Shown here piece after piece: positions 1-11,700 of a stretch of DNA of 64,000 bases. Under the pieces are notes generated by a model. The model was not told where the DNA came from. It saw only the letters and a program-made list of their open reading frames with translations, and ran no database searches. The stretch is from Lineus longissimus. Taxonomy: Eukaryota > Nemertea > Pilidiophora > Heteronemertea > Lineidae. The DNA is taken from contig NC_088308.1 in the NCBI RefSeq assembly GCF_910592395.1, positions 22,707,501 through 22,771,500 of the forward strand, given 5' to 3'. Numbering within the stretch: the stretch's first letter is position 1; every line of letters starts with the position of its first letter. The position numbers and the translations under genes are program-made.

Positions 1-2100
1 TAACCTCATATACTTCACATACATAGATGTATTTATTTGTTAAATGTGACGTCCATACAAATTTGTTTAATCACTGACCATATTTCAATGATGTAGTATT
101 GTAGAAAGTAAACCACGTTTTTCTTGATCGGATATCTCAGTCCGTAACCAGAAGCGCTGACTTCGTTCCAGACCTTACGCTTTAAAATTTCGTCACTCTG
201 CGGGAGACGCATAATTTTGTCGTGACAATTCTTTTACGAACCACAGAGGTTCATCACGTGACGTCACGCCGTGACGTTTTGACGGCCACCTGCCAATGCA
301 TTTCCTTTATGTCGTGACCACGTGTGACGGCCAATATGGCAGTGCAAAACAATTGGCAAGTTCATCATGTGCCGTCTATAGTGCTATAGAACCTCTATAT
401 AGTGATATAGAGCGGTGATTTAATAACTGCAGTTTCCCGAGAAAGTCAAATCCGGCATTAGTAATTAACTCATCTAGTGCCCTCCTTCACTTGTTCATCC
501 CAACCGTGTATCACATCACTATCCCATATAATTAAAGCTCTATTTTTTTGAAGAAGTTTATTTTTGAGACACTCACAATATGTATTTGTGGAAATAGTGA
601 TAAGAGAAAGTTTCTGTAAATAAATCAGTTGACTCTGTTGTGAATTAATTGTACATACATTGTATTCTTGTTGTGTGCGAAAGCACGTTGTAGATGGAAA
701 ATAGCTCGCCCACGTTTGAACAAGAATAATGCATACAGCACAAACCTAAACTATTAAAATAAATATTAAAATAACATTAAAATATCTTAGGAAAAAGCAC
801 CGGATCAAAGATAAGATAAAAGACAGTCTTCGGGTTGTCGATTGTCGAAGGGATAGAGGAACGTTTGTGAAATCAAGTAATTTAACTTGGGGTACGGCCT
901 TTCGTATTTAATCTTAGGCCAGGAAAATAGAAATGCAGATGTACACAATGCTGTAGTGCAGTTATCATGCACGCAACTTTGCCGAAATGAGGTACATTTG
1001 TCGACCTACTACATGTATATGTGTACGGTGCTGTGTTAATCATTCTGGGAATCTAGGGGATGAATGGTATTTGTATATTTGTCTTAACAACGGCAATGTT
1101 GAAATTTGCATTCAGTAGGTAATTTACAAGATTGGAAATTTTAAAATTCAATTAAAAATTAAAAATTTGTAATCGACGGCGTGGACCTTTAAAGGTTACT
1201 CCCACTAAGTTTGCCGAAAGTAACGTCATCATATCATCTCCGAAGAGATCGAGCGGGGAGAACGGTGTCTATTTTGTAGTGACATTTATTGTGTAGTTTT
1301 TACAGAATCTCTGGAGTTTTGTATGACGTACACATGTATATAATATTATGGTGTAGATAGTGTCCGATTATGAACATATCAAAGACAGCTAAATAAGAAA
1401 GCTCAATATTATATCATTTGTCCTGAGCGTTGGGCTCATTGTATTTGTAGCATTTATGGACAAATTGCTGTTATTTCTAGAAATAAATGTTGTATGCCTG
1501 TACAGCTAGGGTGTCAATCGAAGAAGTCCAATGAAAATTCAAGTGACCAGCAATTCATAAAGGGCGTTTAAATTAAAACAACGTTTAACTACTGAATAGA
1601 CAGATTCAGGTCCTTGATGGCAATCTTCACATAATATGAATAGGCCCTGAAACTGATTAGAGAAAAGTTACACGCGTCTAACCCTTAAAACGCCCTTTAT
1701 GAGTTCGGCAGTGAATTGATTAATACTTTATACGCACTTTCCATGATACCCTTTGTATAGATATATTATGTATGATTTGTAATGTTTTGTGCAATTTCAA
1801 AGTGATCCTACATGTTAGGCCTATAGGGACAGCATCATTTTGCAAAATTCAGGCTAATGAAAATCAAATATTTTGAACTTCAATGTAGAGAATCCGAGTG
1901 GTAATTACAAAAATCATATGGTAATTTAATGAAGCAGACCATCTCGTTCTTTATCTATACTTCCCACCGAATGCATTCAATAACTTGCCCATCTTGTCTG
2001 ATTTGATTGATAACGTTTTTTCCCTTAATGCCCATGGTTGTGAACTGTAGACGTGAAGAGCTGTAATAAAGTTGATATATTCGTACTTAAGCCTTTTTGC
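1..2100. other. Left-edge region with no recognisable coding exon
   Basis: I see no exon of a known family in this 2.1 kb on either strand. The plus strand has two AATAAA signals, at about 1482 and 2069, each followed by T/GT-rich sequence. This stretch could therefore be the long 3' UTR of a plus-strand gene lying left of the window. That is an inference; nothing in the sequence proves transcription. The promoter-like motif cluster at 254-335 is listed separately. Confidence 0.25.
254..335. promoter_or_regulatory. E-box / CRE / CCAAT cluster (promoter-like)
   Basis: TCACGTGA (254-261) overlaps a perfect CRE, TGACGTCA (259-266). A second CACGTG sits at 319-324 and a CCAAT pentamer at 331-335. 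Palindromic CACGTG is the core bound by bHLH-ZIP factors (MYC, USF, MiT/TFE) and TGACGTCA is bound by CREB/ATF. The density of full palindromes within 80 bp is unusual for this AT-rich background and looks like a proximal promoter or enhancer. No start codon or first exon that it would serve was identified, so the target gene and orientation are unknown. Confidence 0.35.
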
Positions 2101-3740
2101 CATTTATTGGTGGTCCGTCCCCTTAATCAGTGGACGTCGAGAGCTGCGCTGAGCTCCAAGGAGCTTGAACCCCGGGTTGGACAGCACTCAGAGGGACATG
2201 GATGTATTTACATCTGTGAAAGGGAGGAGTAAAGCTCCCCGAAAGCGAGCGATTGGAATCACAAATCGAGTTGACAGCGCCACCAGTGTCGTGGCTTGGT
2301 GTCTAATGTTTTGGGTATAGAAAGTGGCTGACCATGTGGGAAAGAACTTTTTGCTCTGATCCAATGGTGCGACACATACATATGTATTCGTACGGGAGAA
2401 AGACCATTGCGCAGCACCAGTCGCTCTTGAGAACACCAGCGTCATAAGGTTGCGCCTAGCCTTGGGGAAGCCCTCGACGGACTCGGGCTGGGCTGCCCAA
2501 CTGACGATGTATGACAATTCAGGCAACCTTTAGATGGAAAGGTATAGGCGTTTTCGGCAATGCAATGCTCCTCACAGGCCTTGTTCAAAGCATTCGAGGC
2601 ATAAATGAGAGCAAAAAAGTGGTTCTACCTCACGCAAAAATTGCTACTTACAGCAAACTGTTTCTCTCCAAGAGTTTGATGACTCCTAAAGTTACCATTC
2701 GTAGAGATTGAAATGATATTGGCAAAGGATTACCGAGATGACATCGGATAAATTTGCATCAGAAATTCCCTTATCTGCCAGTTTGAACTGTTGCTCGCCG
2801 CAAGACAGGGCCTAAGACGTCAATCCCACAAGGCCTAGCATAATGTCTGAAGTTTTTGGCGGGATAATTCAAAGTTCTTTCATCGCCCGCGTGTTACTTC
2901 GTCCGCAGCAAACAAGCGCGGCCATGAGTTCGCAATTCGATCGTGCGACCTATGATTTAAATAAAAATCTCTATTTTGAAAAAGGTGCGCCATAGGATAA
3001 ATAATGGGAATAATCACACACGCACCAAGTAAATATTGCCGGCTTCAAGCAATGACCTGACAGAATCAACTGACCACGTGCTCGAGTAAAAAAGCCCGAT
3101 CTCCGCATAAGAGTAGCCACCTTTTGGCCAATGATGGAACTAAAATGGTGACCACCACATGCTAGAGTGGGTGTGGCACTGCACAAGGCTATGCAAGATT
3201 GCTTCTGATCTCAATCTCAAGCTAATCCATATATACTCATTATGAAGAGGCCTGCATTGTTGAGTTAGACAACCATGATGCAGATGAAGTTTGGAAGGAT
3301 GTTGTTGACAACATTCCTGTATTATTCTTGGTCTTCAAGAAATTCTCGAGATCTCATCCAAAAGAATGGCGAAGATGAGGTCAAAATGTGCCTCATAAGT
3401 AGTCACTCCTGTCTCTGACATGAATGTCTTTGCATTTAGTACAGCCAATCGAGCAAATATCATTCCATCTTTGACTATATACAAGAGAAAAGGTGATTAG
3501 GCAACCCAGTCTTCCTCTTTCCAGCAAATGTTACTGAAGGTCCAAGAGCCTGCCTTATGATAAGAATCATAGAAAATATTCCATAGATGCAAGAAGAACG
3601 CAATAAACAAAAAATATTTAAGAAAGATTGACTTTTATTACAGTTTTAGATGATTAAAGGAAGAAAAACCATCAAAATAAATACGTGCACAAATTCTAAA
3701 TCTTTTATGGTGAACAGAATAATCAAACCTCTTTTGGCAG
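2100..3740. other. Intergenic DNA, partly GC-rich, nothing recognised
   Basis: The stretch 2100-2530 is more GC-rich than its surroundings and contains a 112-codon open frame on the minus strand (2188-2526). I recognise no domain in that frame and find no splice context. The remainder to 3740 has no supported feature. Confidence 0.3.
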
Positions 3741-3930
3741 GTCAGATAGAGTTACACGAAGTCAACAATTGGGGTCTATCCTCGCTCTCTCCTTTTCTAG
3801 CTTGTAGACTACAATGCTAAGAACATAATATCGCTGAATCAAACACATCCAGGCTCCTGTCCATACTAGTCACCAGAAGTCAACCAATTAGATCCCAAGC
3901 TTCTGCCATTAGCCCCTTTAAAAATCACTG
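3740..3930. repeat. Diverged copy of an interspersed repeat (partner near 43.3 kb)
   Basis: The words GTTACACGAAGTC and GGGGTCT near 3751-3778 recur in the same order and spacing near 43310-43340. Further matches (TAGTCAC..GAAG, TTAGCCCCT, CTTTAAA/CTTAAAG) follow in both places over about 170 bp. The two copies are clearly diverged. The family is not identified. Confidence 0.45.
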
Positions 3931-5767
3931 TGCCAAATTGCAATATTGCAATATTGCAAATTGCAATGGACCGTTTTTGTAGGCCAAAAAATTCAAGGGA
4001 GTATCAATATATACAGACAGAGTTATTATGAAAGAAAAAAATCTGTTCTGATGAGGAAAGATTGAAAAAGTCGACCAATGTATGTTCTGATTGTTTTAAA
4101 CTGATAAAATGATGAAGCACAACTAAACAAATGTAAGCATCAGTAATTCAATATTTTCCTGCACTTAAAACGGGTACATGTTTTATTATACACCACATGA
4201 TTCTGACAAACGCACATACAGACAACAATTTACCTCACCATGCATCATTTGATGCTATGAAAGTGACAACTAAAATGTGTAGGCCTGCAGGTGCATGTAC
4301 TAACTAGACGTGATTACCTTTTATGCACACGTATTAGCAAACTGTGGGTGTTGAGCTGACCCATTCTCAATTACTACTGCGCTTTCAGTTTGTAAAATTA
4401 GCCAGTTGGTGAACGCATGGTTGGCAAACCACCAATTTTATTTGCAAATACTTGTGGGCCTAACACGGTTTGTACATGTACAGAATGTGAAGAGGAAGTT
4501 ATCATATATAAATAGACACACATATACAACTCATCTACCCTGGGTCATGTGACTGACAAGGTCAAGGCTTTCAGGAAAACAAGAATAACCGAAAAACATT
4601 TCCTGATCAAGTGGCCAATTCACCTCTTATCACACGAAGAAAACCTGCATGCGCAATTCCTATCAAAACTTGTTATCACAAGACCTTATCACATGCCTTT
4701 TTCAAGTACTGAACTTTAAATGCCAAGGTACATGTAGATTCCTTAAAGGCTTGTGATCAATGAACAGTTTATCATGAGATCATTTATCGCCTTCGTATAT
4801 TGGATATTGATTTAATCTCAAAAGTCCATATTTCATACGAACAATAACCGACTAAGGAAAATTATGCAATATTTTCAATTCCCAAGGAGACAATTTGAAA
4901 AGGGGACAATATTTCCATGTGAAATAAGTTACCCGTCTTTTAAAAATATTTTACAGGGCTTCCACTAAATTTGGACAAGGAAGTATTCAAAATGCATCGA
5001 ATATCCTTACGTACATGAAGTTCTTCTTTTACTCTTGAAGCCAGAGGTTAGTTTTTGGTGCTTCTGTAGTAATTTTCATCATTTTGCCCTTCTGTTCCCA
5101 GCAGAAGCCCCGAGTTCAACTATTAGCATGGCAAGAACATGAAATATTACTACCGGCACATGAACATGTAGCAGCAAAAGAAGCACACATTTGAGTTTAA
5201 GAAAACTTTTCCATTAACACCGAAGAAGAGAATTAATTATGTAGCAGAAGTTTGTTGCTTCAAAGCCTCATATATCTATCGTGCAATAGACCTGCTTCAA
5301 TATCCCAATAAATATTCAAGAATTAGTATAATCAAACACCAGAGTTCTTTAAGTCCAAATTTATAAATGATGAGTTATACAAAGAAATCAATATATTTTG
5401 AATCTGGGGTTAATACAATTACACTTTTAATAGGGACTGCAAGTCATAAAATGAATTCGTTGCTCAAAAAAGTAAAACACATACGTGCAGTCAATAAACA
5501 AAAATCCTAGAGTAGAATAAATTTCTGATAAGTAATAGCATACATGTACATGTAGCAGACTTCAATTTACAATGTAGACCGATTTGAATATTTTACATGT
5601 CCAAATGTTTGATCTTCATTGAGTTGAATACCGGCGAAACAATCATATTCAGGTTTTTAGTTTATGAATGTTGAAAAATACACAGAAAAGTTCCCAATTT
5701 TGTGTACTTTCTTGTGTTCTTCATGTATGTTTATAAGTGAAGCATGGAACCTGTTGTTAGCTCGGAT
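3930..5767 (-). other. Likely long 3' UTR / downstream region of prosaposin
   Basis: This stretch lies directly downstream of the prosaposin stop codon (5768-5770, minus strand). No coding exon is visible. TTTATT words, which are AATAAA on the minus strand, occur near 4437 and 3633 and are candidate polyadenylation signals. The real transcript end cannot be decided from sequence alone. Confidence 0.3.
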
Positions 5768-8700
5768 TTAGACCTCATTCTTCCAAACATGTTTGTTGCA
5801 ATGTTCAACGGCCTGGAAAGATATGAAAAACATTGATTAGAATTTGGGACATTGAAAACATGCCAAGTAGAATTTCTGGAATTGTCTTCTAGAGGACACC
5901 AGAAATCTGGGGAAGTCACAATCTTCAAGAGATTTACACTTTCAAAAACACTTCACACAAATCAAATTTGATATCATATAGAGCGGACCATCATGGATTT
6001 CACGAATCACCTAATACCACCAAAAATACTTTCTGTTTGGAAAGCCAAAATAATTTTTTTTAAATTTCCAAGTGAAATCACACCCCTGTTCAAATACTTA
6101 CATTACATTTCTTAGCATTGTCGAAGTTGGTACACCAATAGGATGGTCCCCATGTGCATTTCTCTGCTCCAAGAAGGTGAGGTTTAGGTGTAGCTACAGC
6201 TGAAAAGTTGAATCAGGAAGTACAATCAGGAATCCAATCACATGGTTCCACTCAAATGGCTGTGGGGGAAGTCAATCAGGGGAGCAATTTTCTTTGAGGT
6301 GACGTGGTCTGGTGTTTGAGGTGTCGTATCATGCCTTTTTCTTGCCATATTCATAATCTGAACACCCTGGCTTATAGATATCCGGCACTCAACTGACTAA
6401 CTTCTTGTGATCCTGGGCAGGCAACTTAACACTACTGATTTCATTGTCCTCCCATCATACCAAGTGACTTAGTTACATGTAGTTGCTGATCAACATCAAG
6501 CAACTTCGAACATTGGAAGCATGTGAAATTGATCAAACATCATACCTTTTTGAGAGATGCAAAGTCCAAGTTCTTTGCAAATCAACGAAGGCGAAAGTTC
6601 CTGAACCATAAGCTTAATTATTATGGGGCCATATTGTTTCACTAAGGCATCACATTCTGACTTGACAGAGGAAGGCAGGTATCCACAGAGCTGGTTCAAA
6701 GCAGCCTCAATCTGGGTCTGAAATAGAAAACAACATTGAAACAATAATCAACTGACAGGGCTTGAAGTTTTCGGCAAAAATCATGTTTCCATATTTCTCG
6801 GCTCATTTCTTTCTTTTTGGAGCAGATAAACCCAACAGTCACACAGCAAGTGTGTTCTGGCTATGCACTAAAGGCGTAAAGGGGATTATGAACTAATGTC
6901 TATGTACCCAAGACACACTCTGGTCGGTTACTATTGCACTGTTTCATATTCAAGATATAACAGTTTTCAATTAAAGCTAAATGCATGAAATAAATCTTTG
7001 CCCAACATCAGCGTTTTTCGGAGATCATTCAGTTGAGCTGTTTGGCATCAGCATTGAGATGGTACCTTACCTCGGTTGAATTTTTCTCCAGCAAAGCATC
7101 AAGATAGCCAGCAGCTAATTGACAGACTTCACATGACACAGCGCTTTGAAATTTCTCGACAGCTACTGAAATAGGATATTTTAAAACCGTACATTATTCA
7201 TGATATTCAGCTCAGTTGCAATTCATAGTATCACCTCAAGATAACCACTCACATCGACTTGTACAGACCCAGCATTACACAAGGCACTTCTCTCCATTCT
7301 CAATTTCACTTGCGGAAGGCAGGCCTCAGTGGCCTGTGCAGTAAATGCATGTAAAAGTCCACGAAAGTCGGCAGGATTCACCCATTTGTGATATGGCTAA
7401 AAATTGGCAAGCATACTATTGTCTCATGATAATTCCATTTTACATTTCACACAAAAACCTAACTTGAATAATAACTCTTCATTTTGTGTGGCCTCATTTT
7501 CTACTGTCCACTTCAACCTCAGTTGAGTTTGTGGCTGTACATGCACAAATGTGACCTGTATACCTGGGAAATTTATGTACAGTTTAATACTTGGGCAACT
7601 ACGACTGTGATAGTGCCAGCCAACCTCTACACATAAAGCCAAGGTAATTCTACAAGGAATAGTCTATGGGTGGTCTGTATTTCATGGTGGTCTATCTTAC
7701 GGGTGGTCTATAGTACCAGGACGAGCTACCTTTATTCACTGGTGGTTTACAAAGTTTTATTCTCTTGCACACAGCATAAGGTTCCAAATCTTCAGTAATA
7801 ATCTTTATCAATAACCATTCATATTTAGCGACAAAGGCATCACACTGGTCCTTGAAAATTGTGGGCAACTTTGAACAAACCTCGTCAAGAGCTGATAAAA
7901 TAACAGCCTGAAAGTGGACAAAACAAAAAGATGAAATTTACCAGATGATCATATCATACCTTTCTTTGCTTGTGTTGTCTTAGTACAAAGCCCAAGCTTA
8001 GTGCAGACGTCCTTCGGAACGATTTGTAGAGCTAGAAGCTTAACAACCATTGGTCCATACTGTTTCACAAAGTCATCGCACTCAACCTTGACTGTTGCGG
8101 GCATGTAGCTGCAGACTTTATCCAAAGCCTCCACAACCATTGCCTGGAACAGAAGGAAGGAAGTCATGACCTCATTCGAAGAGATCAGGTCATAAAACAG
8201 TGAAGAGCTGCTTGATGGTTGCAATAAATTTCAAGAGTTGATGTAAAATATTTTGCCAAAGAGAGAAAAACCACCAAACAACCATCGTGGAGTAATCCAA
8301 TTATAGACAAACAGCCATAACTTTGATTTTTCAACAGGATTTAATAAGATGCTTCTGATTGACTCGGGCATACTCACCTCTGTTGAATTTTCTTTAAGGA
8401 ATTCGTCAATTTTAGTCACGACCAGTTCACAAATTGGACAAAACTCGATTGATTTCACATTAACTTGGAGTTCCTTTACGAGTTTGGGAGCTTGGTAAGA
8501 CTTTGATTTTGGGCAGACATCAATGAACTGAAATAGGAAAATTCCCATTTTTCAAAGTGAAAAGTGCCAGGGGCCATGTGCCGACAAGAATATGGTTACC
8601 ATAGATGACCTCTGTTACCTTGGAAATCAGGCCAAGGTCAAAATCGTTTGACCTGTCTTTCAATTATGATTGGTGAGAAAAATTGCGCAATGTGGACATT

Positions 8701-11700
8701 TTGGCTTCAAATAAGCTTTAGTCTTCACAACTATCATGTTTCATATGTTTCTTCTCTTTGCATTCCAATGAAGGTTGAACTATTCAAACTGGCCCATTAA
8801 CCCATGAAAACAGATGCTGAAATTTTGCAACTACAATATCCTTTACCTGGCAAATATCCTTGGCACTTATTTCATTGGCAAGTGCAAGAACTATCTTATC
8901 TCCATACATGACAAGTAGGCCATCACACTATAATAGAGAATATATAATTATACCACAGTTCATTTTAAACAATATCCGACTAGAAATACTTCATGTCCAA
9001 AGTAAGGCAAGTGAAACTTGTAAAGGAATACCTAACAGTTGATTTGTTCTCTGGTCCTGTTGGTGTAGTTTTGGTTTATAAACATTACTGAATTGCAGAA
9101 GGTTCAACTAGTGTAGCTAATTGGGAAGAATGAAAGTCTCGTGAACTCACAATGGCTGCCTCGGTATCAGGAAGGAAGTTGCACACTCTCTCCAACTCTT
9201 GTCGGATAGCAATCTCAGTATTTTTCTCCTTCAGTAGAGCCTGCAGGTACATGGCCATAGTTTCACACAGGACACAGGCTTCAGTGCCGAAGACGTACTT
9301 AGGAACTGCAAGATCAATTGAAAACGAAATTCATGATTGTATATCTTGTGAAGAAAATAAGAGATATGTCCAATGATTTTTAGCATGCTTTTCAGGTAAC
9401 TATCCGTCAGGACCCCACTAGTAGAGAAGATCTTCCATCAGGCAGCAGAGGAAATATTTACTTGGTTACAACATGTAACAATGTTGAAGGAAGAATATAC
9501 TCAGTAGCGCGTGTTACATTAATCACTTGTGCTAGGAGACTTTGTGCATGAACAAGCTGGGAAGAATTAACAACTAAGTAGCATCCAAGTGAATTGACAC
9601 TATAAATGTACTATGGTGACACAAAGATGCAAGGAAAACAGCAGCTATAACATGCTTCAGTTCAAACAATTCGTTGAGGTTATTCAATGGTATTCAGTGT
9701 TTTTATTGAGTTGGAGGTATTGAAATACTCAACATCGTGGCAAAAACTTGCTAGAGAAGACCAATTTTTGGGTTGTCACGTCCCGTTACCGTATACCAGT
9801 GAATCAATGAAGGCAAACCTGGAGCCGAGGAAGGGCATGTATCCTGACCCAGCAACTTACCTCTATCCGTTGCAGAACACAAACCAAGTGTAGTGCAAAC
9901 CTCTTTTGGTTTGACGTCATTCACGAGGAGGGTGATGATAGCATTGCCATACTGCTTAATAAGATTCTGACACTCGGTCTGAACCGTCTTTGGCAGAAGT
10001 GTGCACACTTTCTCCACTGCAGTGATGATTTCTTGCTGTAAATTTGACATGCAGGACACTTATCATGATATGATTCCTACAGAGTTTGGCAAATAGATTA
10101 CCTGGTAGGCAGGAACATGGCGAGGTTGGAGTTCTGATGTACATGTAGGAGGAAAGTGGAGGAATGGATAGAAGATTGAAAACAAAATGCGTCTACTTAC
10201 CTTCAACCATGTTTCTCTTTGTGCCAAGTTACGGACAGAAGGCTTTGATATTCACAGCATACGCTTCATACTGTGTCGACGTAATTAGGCTGCTGGGGGG
10301 CACCTGCACAAAAGACCTTTTTCCCCTTTAACAGGGCTCTGTGTAAATTTAACAGATGCCCCAACCAGCTAGATTATGTTGACATACTCTAACATTGTAT
10401 AGTGATATTGCTCCCCGTCTTGATTTCATTCCATGACTTTTTTCCTCACCTTATGTCCTCCCTTGTAATGACCAGTATCCACAGTTATTGCTGCGCAGAC
10501 TAGTGACAAGCGTCAGGGACATCACACAAACATCATGCAAAATGATATGAATACACTACCTCGTTTTGAGGGCTTGCACAAACCAATGAGAGTGCAAACT
10601 TTTTCGGCATCCACGTCGTTGACGAGGAGGGAGATGATGACAGCTCCGTACTCTTTGACAAGAGCTTGGCATTCTTTGGCTATAGTTGATGGCAAATAGC
10701 TGCAGCCTTTGTTCACAGCATCAATGATTTCTTGCTGAAAATTGAAAGGCAGGGAGCTGGTTGGAAACAAGGAAAAGGTACAGGTATTGTAAAGTGAAAA
10801 GGATCCGGAGAGGCTAGGATGAATATTTAACCGTTTGTAAAATCCCATATGAGACTTTCAGTGTTTTATGATAGTAAAAGAGCACTAAGTATTGTGTGTA
10901 TCAAGTGCATTGTAACAAAAAACTACACACGTTTCTAAATAATTTTCGTTTCCAGAAGTTTGTTGATGATTTGATTAAACATTTTGTGAAATCCTATTCG
11001 AAATGGGATATTGGCAATAACCTTTTCAACTATGTTGTTACCAACACAACTACACTACATGTAACTTTGATGGCATACTGAAAAATCGGGCAACAGCTAC
11101 ATGCAAGAAGATGGTTTGATACTAAAACATATTGACAGAAACATATCAGTCGAACATGTGATTGAGTAAGATACATGTACTTACCTCAGTTGCATTGTCC
11201 TTTAATTCAGACTCCAATTTGGATATGAGGAATTCACACACGACACATTGAGTGCTGGAACGAACTGTCAACTTCTTGGCGGCTGGAGACATCATTTGCA
11301 TTGGGACCTGGCTCATGGACTGTACCCCATTTGTTTCTTTCAGGAGGGACATTAAAGGCTTCTTCATGCTAGTGCACAGGCCAATAGCTTTACAGAGGGT
11401 CTCAGGGTCCTGGAATACATTACATGTACATAATATAGAACAATTCATTGACCCCTTTACACAACCAGTGATGTTCTCAACCAGTACGTCTAATGCAATG
11501 CTGGGATCACGACATACATGTATTAGCCATGGCCTGGTGTGGGTCTGGGAACTTGGAGCTGAGAGGGTGATATTGGAATTGATCGTCTTTTAACTCTTGT
11601 CTCAATCAATTCAAAGATGGAGCGAAGCGAAGTGACTCAAACGTCAAAAGAAAGGCGGGCCAAGTTTGGCTCAAGATATAAATGACAAAAACACATTGGA

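Noticed and set aside
2188-2526. 112-codon minus-strand frame in a GC-rich patch
   Set aside because: No family similarity. I also considered a structured RNA (RNase P, SRP, 7SK) and found none of their conserved motifs.
7907-8143. Reading PSAP exons 17 and 18 as one exon with the 52-nt gap retained
   Set aside because: The retained gap gives a stop after a few codons (ATC TGG TAA), so it is not coding.
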